A DNA stretch of 64,000 nucleotides, taken from the NCBI RefSeq assembly GCF_907165215.1, contig NZ_CAJRAY010000017.1, positions 3,040 through 67,039 on the forward strand, given 5' to 3'. Positions 15,927-23,561 of this stretch are shown here, in pieces (position 1 is the first letter of the stretch; each line of letters begins with the position of its first letter). The position numbers and the translations under genes were made by a program. The notes below the pieces were generated by a model, which saw only the letters and a program-made list of their open reading frames with translations, was not told the DNA's origin and did not search any database. The DNA comes from Thermobacillus xylanilyticus (GTDB taxonomy: Bacteria; Bacillota; Bacilli; Paenibacillales; Paenibacillaceae).

Positions 15927-18215
15927 ATGAACCGCTTGACCGGCAAATTCGACAATCTGGACGAATGGCTGAACGATCTTCGCAGCCGCCCCGAGATCAT
16001 GAACAACGTCACGCACTGGGAGACGATTCCGGCGCGCGAGGCGGTGTACGCGCCGCTGCCGCGCGGATTGCACCCCAAGCTGGAGGCGGCGCTCCGCGCG
16101 AAGGGGATCGACCGGCTTTATTCCCACCAGGCGTCGGCCTTCGAGGCCGTGCTTGCCGGCCGTAACATCGTGACGGTCACGCCGACCGCTTCCGGCAAGA
16201 CGCTCTGCTACAACCTGCCCGTCCTGCAGGCGCTGCTGGAGGACAACAGCGTGCGGGCGCTCTACCTGTTCCCGACGAAGGCGCTCGCGCAGGATCAGGT
16301 CGCCGAGCTGCAGCAGCTGGCCGATCTGATGGAGGCGGACATCAAGACGCATACCTACGACGGCGACACGCCCCCGACGGTCCGGCAGGCGATCCGGAAC
16401 GCGGGGCACATCGTCGTGACGAACCCGGACATGCTCCACGCCGCGATTCTGCCGCACCATACGAAATGGGTCAAACTGTTCGAGAACGTGAAATATATCG
16501 TGCTGGACGAGCTGCACGCCTACCGCGGCGTCTTCGGCAGCCACGTCGCGAACGTCATCCGGCGCCTCAGACGGATCTGCCGGTTCTACGGCTCGAACCC
16601 GATCTTCCTCTGCGCCTCGGCGACGATCGACAATCCCGGCGAGCACGCGGAGCGGCTCATCGGCGACAAGGTGCAGGTCATCGACAACAACGGCGCGCCG
16701 TCCGGCGAGAAGCATTTCATCTTCTACAACCCGCCGGTCGTCAACCAGCAGCTCGGCATCCGGCGCAGCAGCGTGCTCGAGACGCAGCGGCTCGCCGCGA
16801 TGCTTCTCCGCCAGGGGGTGCAGACGATTGTCTTCGCCCGCAGCCGCGTCCGGGTTGAAATTCTGCTGACCTACCTGCAGGACGCGGTAAAGCAGCTGCC
16901 CGGCGGCAAGCAGATCCGCGGCTACCGCGGCGGCTATCTGCCGAAACAGCGGCGCGAGATCGAGCGCGGCCTGCGCAATGGCGAGATCCTCGGCGTCGTC
17001 AGCACGAACGCGCTGGAGCTCGGCATCGACATCGGCCAGCTGCAGGCGTGCGTCATCAACGGCTATCCGGGCACGATCGCGAGCACCTGGCAGCAGTCGG
17101 GCCGGGCCGGCCGCCGGCACGGGACAGCCGTGACGTTCCTCGTCGCGAGCAGCAACCCGCTGGACCAGTATGTGATCCAGAACCCGGAATTCTTCCTCAA
17201 CCGGCCGCCGGAGCGCGCGCTCATCCATCCCGACAACCTGCTCATCCTGATCGACCACGTGAAATGCGCGGCCTACGAGCTGCCGTTCGAGAAGGGCGAA
17301 ACGTTCGGCGGCGAGAAGCTCGAGGACATGCTGGAGTTTCTCGTCGAGGAGCAGGTGCTCCACCGGGTGAAGGACCGCTGGTACTGGATGGCGCAGTCGT
17401 TCCCGGCGAACAACATTTCGCTCCGCTCGGCGGCGCAGGAGAATTTCGTCATCATCGACATCACGAACGGCAGCCGCGTCATCGGCGAAGTCGACCGGTT
17501 CAGCGCGCCGACGCTCATCCACGAGGAAGCGATCTACATCCACGAAGGCGTGCAGTACCAGGTGGAGAAGCTCGACTATCCGGAGAAAAAAGCTTACGTC
17601 CGCGAAGTGAGCGTCGATTATTTCACCGATGCGAACATGGCCGTGGAACTGAAGGTGCTCCATGTCGACCGGGAAAAGGAGAGCGGCGGCATCGTGCGGC
17701 AGTACGGCGAAGTGATGGTGAACGCGCGGCCGACGATTTTCAAAAAAATCCGCCTCCGCACCCACGAGAACATCGGTTCCGGACCGATTCATCTGCCCGA
17801 GGAAGAACTGCATACGAGCGGCTATTGGTTCTCGTTCAGCGAGGAGGCGGCGGCGCGCCTCGGAACGAATGCGATGCAGAGCGCGCTGCTCGGCATTGCG
17901 AACGTGCTCATCCACATCGCGCCGCTCTACCTGATGTGCGATCCGTTCGACATCCGCGTCTATCCGCAGGTGAAGTCGGTGCACATGAAGCGGCCGACGA
18001 TCTATTTCTACGACCGCTATCCCGGCGGCATCGGCCTCTCCGAGCGGCTGTTCGAATTGCACGACGAACTGCTTGAACGGGCGAGGCAGCTCATCCGCGG
18101 CTGCACCTGCCTGAGCGGCTGCCCGGCCTGTGTCGGGCCGATCGAGGAGGTCGGCCTGCTCGGCAAGAGCCAGGCGCTGCAGCTGCTCGAGGAAACGGCG
18201 GTGGGGGCGCCGTGA
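15927..18215 (+). CDS. mrfA: DNA-repair helicase MrfA (YprA)
   Basis: A 762-residue superfamily 2 helicase. Walker A is TASGKT (87–92), motif II DELH (194–197), motif III SATI, motif V STNALELGIDIG and motif VI QQSGRAGRR. A C-terminal DUF1998 domain ends in the cysteine cluster GCTCLSGCPACVG, which fits a zinc site. Bacillus MrfA is an ATP-dependent 3'→5' helicase that works with MrfB to remove mitomycin C lesions independently of UvrABC. ATG 15927 follows GGGAG; ATG 15912 is an in-frame alternative. It overlaps mrfB by four bases. Confidence 0.93.
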   Translation: MNRLTGKFDNLDEWLNDLRSRPEIMNNVTHWETIPAREAVYAPLPRGLHPKLEAALRAKGIDRLYSHQASAFEAVLAGRNIVTVTPTASGKTLCYNLPVLQALLEDNSVRALYLFPTKALAQDQVAELQQLADLMEADIKTHTYDGDTPPTVRQAIRNAGHIVVTNPDMLHAAILPHHTKWVKLFENVKYIVLDELHAYRGVFGSHVANVIRRLRRICRFYGSNPIFLCASATIDNPGEHAERLIGDKVQVIDNNGAPSGEKHFIFYNPPVVNQQLGIRRSSVLETQRLAAMLLRQGVQTIVFARSRVRVEILLTYLQDAVKQLPGGKQIRGYRGGYLPKQRREIERGLRNGEILGVVSTNALELGIDIGQLQACVINGYPGTIASTWQQSGRAGRRHGTAVTFLVASSNPLDQYVIQNPEFFLNRPPERALIHPDNLLILIDHVKCAAYELPFEKGETFGGEKLEDMLEFLVEEQVLHRVKDRWYWMAQSFPANNISLRSAAQENFVIIDITNGSRVIGEVDRFSAPTLIHEEAIYIHEGVQYQVEKLDYPEKKAYVREVSVDYFTDANMAVELKVLHVDREKESGGIVRQYGEVMVNARPTIFKKIRLRTHENIGSGPIHLPEEELHTSGYWFSFSEEAAARLGTNAMQSALLGIANVLIHIAPLYLMCDPFDIRVYPQVKSVHMKRPTIYFYDRYPGGIGLSERLFELHDELLERARQLIRGCTCLSGCPACVGPIEEVGLLGKSQALQLLEETAVGAP

Positions 18216-19582
18216 GCAGTCTGCGCGAGCGGATGAACCGGCTGCGCGGTTCGGCCGGCGCGCAGCCGGGCGGCGGGGGAGCGAGCCCGAACGGAACGGG
18301 CGGGGGGCAGCCGGAATGCCGGCAGCCGGATGCAGCCGGGGCCGTACCGGCGCCGGAGGCCGGCGATCTTCGGCACGCGGACAGCGTCAGCCCCGCACTC
18401 GACCCGGCGTGGACGGCGCTCGGCGTGACGCGCCTCGTCAATGAAGCCGGCGAATGCCTTGTCCGCCGGGTCGACTATCCGCTCGATCACCGGCACGGCT
18501 TTCACCGGCTCGATGAACTGGATGAATGCGCCCATGCGCTGGCCGCGCTGTGCAGCGGCGGCAACGGCCCCGCGCCCGCGCCGGAGGCCGAGCGCATCCT
18601 GTTCCTCGACCTGGAGACGACCGGGCTGGGCGTCGGCGCGGGCAACGTGCCGTTCATGACCGGCATCGGATACGTCGAAGGGGACCGGTTCGTCATCGAA
18701 CAGACGCTGATCCGCCATCCGGCGGAAGAACGCGCGATGCTGGAAGAACTGCGCGTGAAGCTGGCGGAGCGTCCTTATCTGGCCACCTACAACGGCCGGA
18801 CATTCGACTGGCCGCTCCTGAAAGGCCGGTTCATCATGAACGGATTCGGCCGCAGCGCGGCGGCCGAACCGTGGCATCTCGATTTTCTCCATCCTTCGCG
18901 CAGCATCTGGCGCAACACGCTCGCTTCGCTCCGCCTCAGCCATGTCGAGGAAGAGCGGCTCGGCATCGTCCGCTCGGGCGACGTGCCGGGTTCGATGGCG
19001 CCGGCGATCTATTTCCGGTTTCTGCAGGACGAAGATCCCGAGCCGCTGGGCGGCGTGTTCCGGCACAACGAGCTGGACATGCTGTCGCTTGCGTGTCTCG
19101 CGATCCGCTTCGGCCGCCTGCTGTCCGGCGGCCTCGGCCGGCATGTGCCGCTGCCGGAGGAAGACGAGGAACTGCTGCGCACCGGGCTTTGGCTCGATCG
19201 GATGGGATGCGCGGAGGAAGCGGAAGCGCTGTTCGAGCGGCTGGCCGGCCGGGAGACGGCCGGCCCCTGGTGTCTGCCGCTGGCAGCGCGCGACAAGAAA
19301 TGTGGAAATTGGCGCCGCGCTGTGCTATTGTGGCAGAAGGCGGCGCTTGCCGCCGAGCGTCAGGGGTGGGCTTCGGGCGAAGCGCACATCGAGCTGTCGA
19401 TGTACTACGAACATCGGGCCAAAGATTATAAGCAGGCGCTCCGCTACGCCTCGGCCGCGCTGGAGCTCGCCGCGCGGCGGGCGTCCCTCGGCCGCTTCGA
19501 CGCGAAGAAGCGCGCGGAGCAGGACGCGATCCGCAGGCGGATCGAGCGGCTGACGAAGAAGGCGGGGCGGATCGAGGCCTGA
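18212..19582 (+). CDS. mrfB: DNA-repair exonuclease MrfB (YprB)
   Basis: A 456-residue DEDD exonuclease with a C-terminal TPR-like helical region. Acidic catalytic residues are Asp133 and Glu135 in FLDLETTGLG, Asp199 in YNGRTFDWPLL and Asp289 in RHNELDMLSL. Residues 14–60 are low-complexity Gly/Pro/Ala. In Bacillus, MrfB is the metal-dependent nuclease partner of the MrfA helicase for mitomycin C damage. The ATGA-type overlap with mrfA implies coupled, balanced synthesis. Confidence 0.92.
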   Translation: MSSLRERMNRLRGSAGAQPGGGGASPNGTGGGQPECRQPDAAGAVPAPEAGDLRHADSVSPALDPAWTALGVTRLVNEAGECLVRRVDYPLDHRHGFHRLDELDECAHALAALCSGGNGPAPAPEAERILFLDLETTGLGVGAGNVPFMTGIGYVEGDRFVIEQTLIRHPAEERAMLEELRVKLAERPYLATYNGRTFDWPLLKGRFIMNGFGRSAAAEPWHLDFLHPSRSIWRNTLASLRLSHVEEERLGIVRSGDVPGSMAPAIYFRFLQDEDPEPLGGVFRHNELDMLSLACLAIRFGRLLSGGLGRHVPLPEEDEELLRTGLWLDRMGCAEEAEALFERLAGRETAGPWCLPLAARDKKCGNWRRAVLLWQKAALAAERQGWASGEAHIELSMYYEHRAKDYKQALRYASAALELAARRASLGRFDAKKRAEQDAIRRRIERLTKKAGRIEA

Positions 19583-19644
19583 CGACCCCTTACGTCCGCA
19601 GAGCTGCGGATGGATAGAACTTACGGAACGAAAGAGGAATGACC

Positions 19645-20460
19645 ATGCCGGAATGGCCGGAAATGGAACATTATCGCAAACTGCTCATGGAACGGATCGG
19701 CGGACAGCGGATTGTCGGCGTTGAGATCGTGCGTCCGCAATCGATCAATGTCGACCCCGGCGAGTTCGCGCGCGAGACGATCGGATCGGCCGTCTGGTAC
19801 GTGGAGCGCCGGGGCAAATATCTCATCTTCCATCTCGACAACGGCAAACGGCTGCTGCTGCACCTGATGGTCGGCGGCTCGCTGTTCTTCGGCAGCGAAG
19901 AGGAGCGGCCGGACCGCACGGCGCAGATTACGCTCCAATTTCCGAACGGCAATCTTTATTTCATCGGGCTGCGGCTCGGCTACCTGCACCTGCTTTCGGT
20001 GAAGGATGCAGCCGGCCGCCTCGCGGAGCTGGGCCCCGACCCGATGGACCGCCGGCTGGACGCCGCGGCTTTCGCGGCGCGGTTCGCGGGCAAGCGCGGC
20101 ATGCTGAAACCCGCGCTCACCGATCAGTCCAACGTCGCCGGCATCGGCAACTGCTACGCCGACGAAATGCTGCACAAGGCGGGCATCCGCCCGGACGTGC
20201 CGGTGCCGCAGGTCGATGCGGCCGGCTGGCAGCGGCTGCATGGCGCGATGCGGACGGTGCTGGAGGAAGCCGCGGCGCACGGCGGCTACATGGAGATGCC
20301 GCTGTACGCGGGGGACACGCAGACAGGCAAGGCCGCCCAACTGCTGCAGGTGTACGACCGGGAAGGGGAACCGTGCCCGAAGTGCGGCGGCGCCATCGTG
20401 AAGACCGAAGTGTCCGGCCGGAAGACATTCTTCTGCCCGGTTTGCCAACCGGAACCTTGA
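19645..20460 (+). CDS. Fpg/Nei-family DNA glycosylase
   Basis: A 271-residue bifunctional-type glycosylase. The protein starts MPEWPEMEHY; Pro2 (the Schiff-base nucleophile once Met is removed) and Glu3 require ATG 19645 rather than the upstream ATG 19639, and AGAGGA is correctly spaced for it. RRGKYLIFHL carries the conserved lysine, and DQSNVAGIGNCYADE is the helix–two-turn–helix. CPKCGG and FFCPVCQ form the C-terminal zinc finger. The WPEME variant suggests a paralogue rather than the housekeeping MutM; lesion range unknown. It follows mrfB by 62 bases. Confidence 0.92.
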   Translation: MPEWPEMEHYRKLLMERIGGQRIVGVEIVRPQSINVDPGEFARETIGSAVWYVERRGKYLIFHLDNGKRLLLHLMVGGSLFFGSEEERPDRTAQITLQFPNGNLYFIGLRLGYLHLLSVKDAAGRLAELGPDPMDRRLDAAAFAARFAGKRGMLKPALTDQSNVAGIGNCYADEMLHKAGIRPDVPVPQVDAAGWQRLHGAMRTVLEEAAAHGGYMEMPLYAGDTQTGKAAQLLQVYDREGEPCPKCGGAIVKTEVSGRKTFFCPVCQPEP

Positions 20461-20464
20461 TCCC

Positions 20465-21307
20465 ATGCGGATCGGCTGCCATGTGAGCATCCGCGGCGGC
20501 TACGCGGAAGCGGCCGTCCGCGCGGCCAGGCTCGGATGCACGGCATTCCAATATTTTCCGAAAAATCCGCGCGCCTTGGGGCTAAAGGCGTTCGACCGCG
20601 CCGACGCCCGCCGCTGCGCCGAATATTGCCGCGAGCGCGGCATCGTTTCGATCGCGCACGCGCCGTATCCGGTCAATCTGGCGGTGGAGCGGCCGGAGCA
20701 GCGCGCGCGCATGGCGGCATCGCTCCTGAATGACCTGGAAATCGCCGAAGCCAACGGCTCGATCGGTGTTGTCGTCCATTTCGGCATTTACAAAGGCGCG
20801 GACCCGCTTGCCGGCTACCGGCTCATCATCGAGGCGCTGAATGCGGTGCTCGGACGGTGGGAGGGCGCCGCGAAGCTGCTCCTCGAGAACCAGGCCGGCG
20901 ACCACGCGCCGATGGGGACGACGCTCGAAGAGCTTGTCCAGATTCGGCGGCTGTGCGCCTATCCGGAACGCGTCGGTTTCTGCCTCGACACCTGCCACCT
21001 GTTCGCCAGCGGCCAGTGGAACGGCCGGAATGAAGCGGAATGGTGCCGCCGGGCGCGGGAGCTGGGGTACTTCGATCATCTGGCCGCCGTGCATGCGAAC
21101 GATTCGCTCCACGAGAGCGGGCGGCGGATCGACCGCCACGCGCCGCTCGGCGCGGGCCGGATCGGAGCGGACGGCTTCCGCCGGCTGCTGGCCGCGCCGG
21201 AGCTGAGCAGCCTGCCCGTCATACTCGAGACGCCGGAGACGGACGAACTGCCGCTGGACCGGCAAATGCGGCTGCTCAGGGAATGGATGGGAGAGAAGAA
21301 GCAATGA
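20465..21307 (+). CDS. Endonuclease IV-type AP endonuclease
   Basis: A 280-residue TIM-barrel protein of the Nfo/xylose-isomerase-like family. It begins RIGCHVSIRGGY, typical of endonuclease IV. Likely zinc ligands are in HAPYPVN, VVHFG, LLLENQAG, CLDTCHLF, VHANDS, DRHAPLGAG and ILETP. It would incise DNA 5' of abasic sites, which the upstream glycosylase creates. It starts four bases after the glycosylase stop and overlaps the next gene by four, consistent with one base-excision unit. Confidence 0.92.
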   Translation: MRIGCHVSIRGGYAEAAVRAARLGCTAFQYFPKNPRALGLKAFDRADARRCAEYCRERGIVSIAHAPYPVNLAVERPEQRARMAASLLNDLEIAEANGSIGVVVHFGIYKGADPLAGYRLIIEALNAVLGRWEGAAKLLLENQAGDHAPMGTTLEELVQIRRLCAYPERVGFCLDTCHLFASGQWNGRNEAEWCRRARELGYFDHLAAVHANDSLHESGRRIDRHAPLGAGRIGADGFRRLLAAPELSSLPVILETPETDELPLDRQMRLLREWMGEKKQ

Positions 21308-21642
21308 TTCACGTTTTTCTGGACGATTACCGTCCCTGCCCGCCGGGATTCGTCGCCGCGAAGTCGGCGGAAGAGTGCATCCTGCTGCTGGAAGCGGAAG
21401 AGGTGGACATTCTGTCCCTCGATTACGACCTCGGCTGGGGAAATCCGACCGGGCTTGACGTGGTGCGGTACATCGCGGACAACGGCCGCTACCCGCGCCG
21501 CATCTACATGCATTCGTCCAGCCCTTCGGGCCGGGAGCGGATGTACCAGGTGCTCCGGTCGGCATTGCCGCCGGGCGTACACCTTTCGCACTGTCCGATG
21601 CCGGACAGCGTGGCGGCCGAGGCGGCCGGAAAGCGGGTATAG
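21304..21642 (+). CDS. Cyclic-phosphate-processing receiver-like protein
   Basis: A 112-residue single-domain protein resembling a receiver domain: HVFLDDYRPCP at the N-terminus, SLDYDLGWGNPTG in the middle and MHSSSPSGRERM near the end. These fit the 'cyclic-phosphate processing receiver' (cPPR) family, which has been predicted computationally to act on RNA or nucleotide cyclic phosphates. No biochemistry is implied by the sequence. No output domain is present. The start is ATG 21304, overlapping the endonuclease IV stop. Family recall is from memory and worth a profile search. Confidence 0.72.
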   Translation: MIHVFLDDYRPCPPGFVAAKSAEECILLLEAEEVDILSLDYDLGWGNPTGLDVVRYIADNGRYPRRIYMHSSSPSGRERMYQVLRSALPPGVHLSHCPMPDSVAAEAAGKRV

Positions 21643-21663
21643 CATGGAAGGAGACTGCCCAAT

Positions 21664-22446
21664 ATGATCAGGCTTCAACAAGTCACCTGGCGGCGCGAGA
21701 ACCGCGACATTCTCAAAGGCGTGGATCTGCACGTCCGCCCGGGCGAACATTGGGTCATCCTCGGCCGGAACGGCTGCGGCAAGACGACCATACTCGAAAT
21801 GATCACCGGATACCTGTTCCCGACTTCGGGCACGGTCGAGGTGCTCGGCCATCGCTACGGCCGGGTCGACGTGCGCGAAGTGCGGAAGAAGATCGGATAC
21901 ATCAGCCAGTCGCTCGTCGAGAAAATGAGCCTTTCCGACCCCGTGTGGGAAGTCGTCGCAACGGGCGAATACGCGTACCTGCGCTTCTACCAGACGATCG
22001 ATCCCGATGTCGTCCGCAAGGCGCATGACATGCTCGAACGCCTCGGCATCGCCCATCTGGCGAACCAGCCGTTCGGCACGCTGTCGCAGGGCGAGCGGAA
22101 GAAGGCGCTGCTCGCGCGGGCGCTGATGGCGGAGCCCGAGCTGCTCATCATGGACGAAGCTTGCGCCGGGCTCGATCTGTACGAGCGGGAGAAACTGCTG
22201 GCCGACCTGAACCGGCTCGGCAACCTTGCGAAAACGGTGCTCTACGTGACGCACCATATCGAGGAAGCGATCCCGCTGTTCACCCACGCGGCCATCGTCC
22301 ACGACGGACGGATCGCCGCCGCCGGACCGAAGCGCGAGGTGCTGACCGGCGAGACGCTCAGCCGGGCCTACGAACTGCCGATCGAAGTCGACTGGGTGTA
22401 CGACCGGCCGTGGATCCGGACGCAAGGGGCCGGGGTCCGGACATGA
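21664..22446 (+). CDS. ABC transporter ATP-binding protein (YlmA-like)
   Basis: A 260-residue ATPase with Walker A GRNGCGKTT, Q-loop ISQSLVEKM, signature LSQGERKKA, Walker B ELLIMDEAC and switch VTHHIEE. It resembles Bacillus YlmA and other solitary ATPases without an adjacent permease. Substrate unknown; a non-transport role is possible. AAGGAG precedes ATG 21664. It overlaps the next gene by four bases. Confidence 0.9.
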   Translation: MIRLQQVTWRRENRDILKGVDLHVRPGEHWVILGRNGCGKTTILEMITGYLFPTSGTVEVLGHRYGRVDVREVRKKIGYISQSLVEKMSLSDPVWEVVATGEYAYLRFYQTIDPDVVRKAHDMLERLGIAHLANQPFGTLSQGERKKALLARALMAEPELLIMDEACAGLDLYEREKLLADLNRLGNLAKTVLYVTHHIEEAIPLFTHAAIVHDGRIAAAGPKREVLTGETLSRAYELPIEVDWVYDRPWIRTQGAGVRT

Positions 22447-23465
22447 CGCGCTTCATCTGCACGGCCAACCACGGCTTTGCGCCGTACGCCATGGAAGAGC
22501 TCAGGCGGCTGCTTGGGCAGGCGTCTTTCCGGATGGTCGTGCCGGGCGAAGTGTTCGAACTGTCCGCGGAGAACGGCCGGGACGAGATTTTGGCGCAAAT
22601 CCGGCAGGCAGAACCGATCTTTCTCCGCCACATCCAGCCCGTCGACTTCGCCAGGCCGATTGCGGGAGGACCGGGCGACCTGGCGGCGCTGGCCGATATC
22701 GTGCGAGGGACGCCCGACCGGTTCGCGGGGAAGCGGACAGCGGTGCATATCCGGCGCAAGGAGGGAAGTCCGTTTGCGTATCCGGCTGCGGAGGCTAAAG
22801 CGGCAGCCGACGCCGCGCTGAGGGAAGCCGGCGCCGAGCCCGCCCAGCAGTCCCCGGATCTCATCCTGTCGGTCTTCGCGACGGACAGCGAACTGCTGAT
22901 CGGCTGGGGGACCGCGGACGAGATGCTGTCCGACTGGCCGGGCGGCGCCATTCGTTTCCGCCGGGAAGACGGCCAGATTTCGCGGGCGAAGTTCAAGCTG
23001 CTCGAAGCGGAGCGAACGTTCGGCCTGCGCCTGGATGCGCACGAGCGGGCGCTGGACATCGGCGCCGCACCCGGCGGCTGGACGTCGCTGCTGCTCGAGC
23101 GAGGGCTGGACGTTACCGCCATCGATCCGGCCGATCTGCATCCGTCGCTGGTCGGCCATCCCCGTGTGACGTGGCTCAAGCGGAACGCCGGCGAGGTCAG
23201 TTTCCCTCCCGGCACGTTCGATCTGCTCGTCTGCGACATGAGCTGGGACCCCGCGACGATGGCGAAGCTGGTGCTCCGCCTTTCGCCTTCCCTGAAGTCC
23301 GGCGCGGAGGCCGTCGTCACGGTGAAACTGCTGCACCGCAAGCCGATGCAGACCATACGAAACGTGACGGAACAGCTCGCCCAGGCGTTCGACATCCGGC
23401 GGGCGAAGCAATTGTTTCACAATCGGGACGAAATTACGCTATACTTGATTTATCGGGGAGCGTGA
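22443..23465 (+). CDS. RlmM-like rRNA 2'-O-ribose methyltransferase
   Basis: A 340-residue protein with an N-terminal THUMP-like region and a C-terminal FtsJ/RrmJ-type domain. The AdoMet motif is ALDIGAAPGGWTSLL. A K-D-K-E tetrad typical of 2'-O-methyltransferases is visible in ISRAKFKLLE, CDMSWD, VTVKLL and RDEITLYLIYR. The closest known type is RlmM, which modifies 23S rRNA C2498 in E. coli; the target here is inferred. ATG 22443 overlaps the preceding stop. It ends the run that begins with mrfA and is followed by a strong terminator. Confidence 0.85.
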   Translation: MTRFICTANHGFAPYAMEELRRLLGQASFRMVVPGEVFELSAENGRDEILAQIRQAEPIFLRHIQPVDFARPIAGGPGDLAALADIVRGTPDRFAGKRTAVHIRRKEGSPFAYPAAEAKAAADAALREAGAEPAQQSPDLILSVFATDSELLIGWGTADEMLSDWPGGAIRFRREDGQISRAKFKLLEAERTFGLRLDAHERALDIGAAPGGWTSLLLERGLDVTAIDPADLHPSLVGHPRVTWLKRNAGEVSFPPGTFDLLVCDMSWDPATMAKLVLRLSPSLKSGAEAVVTVKLLHRKPMQTIRNVTEQLAQAFDIRRAKQLFHNRDEITLYLIYRGA

Positions 23466-23482
23466 CGCTCCGTCGGATCGGG

Positions 23483-23538
23483 AAAGCATCCCGTTCAGCC
23501 GCCTCATGGCCGCGGCAGGACGGGATGCTTTTGTTTTA
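23483..23538 (+). terminator. Terminator ending the mrfA–methyltransferase run
   Basis: AAAGCATCCCGT and ACGGGATGCTTT form a 12-bp stem with an open GC-rich loop, followed by TGTTTTA. Confidence 0.85.
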
Positions 23539-23561
23539 TGTGAAGGAGGAGAAAGACGGAC

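Noticed and set aside
19597-19612. Hairpin TCCGCAG–AG–CTGCGGA after mrfB as a terminator
   Set aside because: The loop is only two bases and no T tract follows; the downstream glycosylase gene is close and co-directional.
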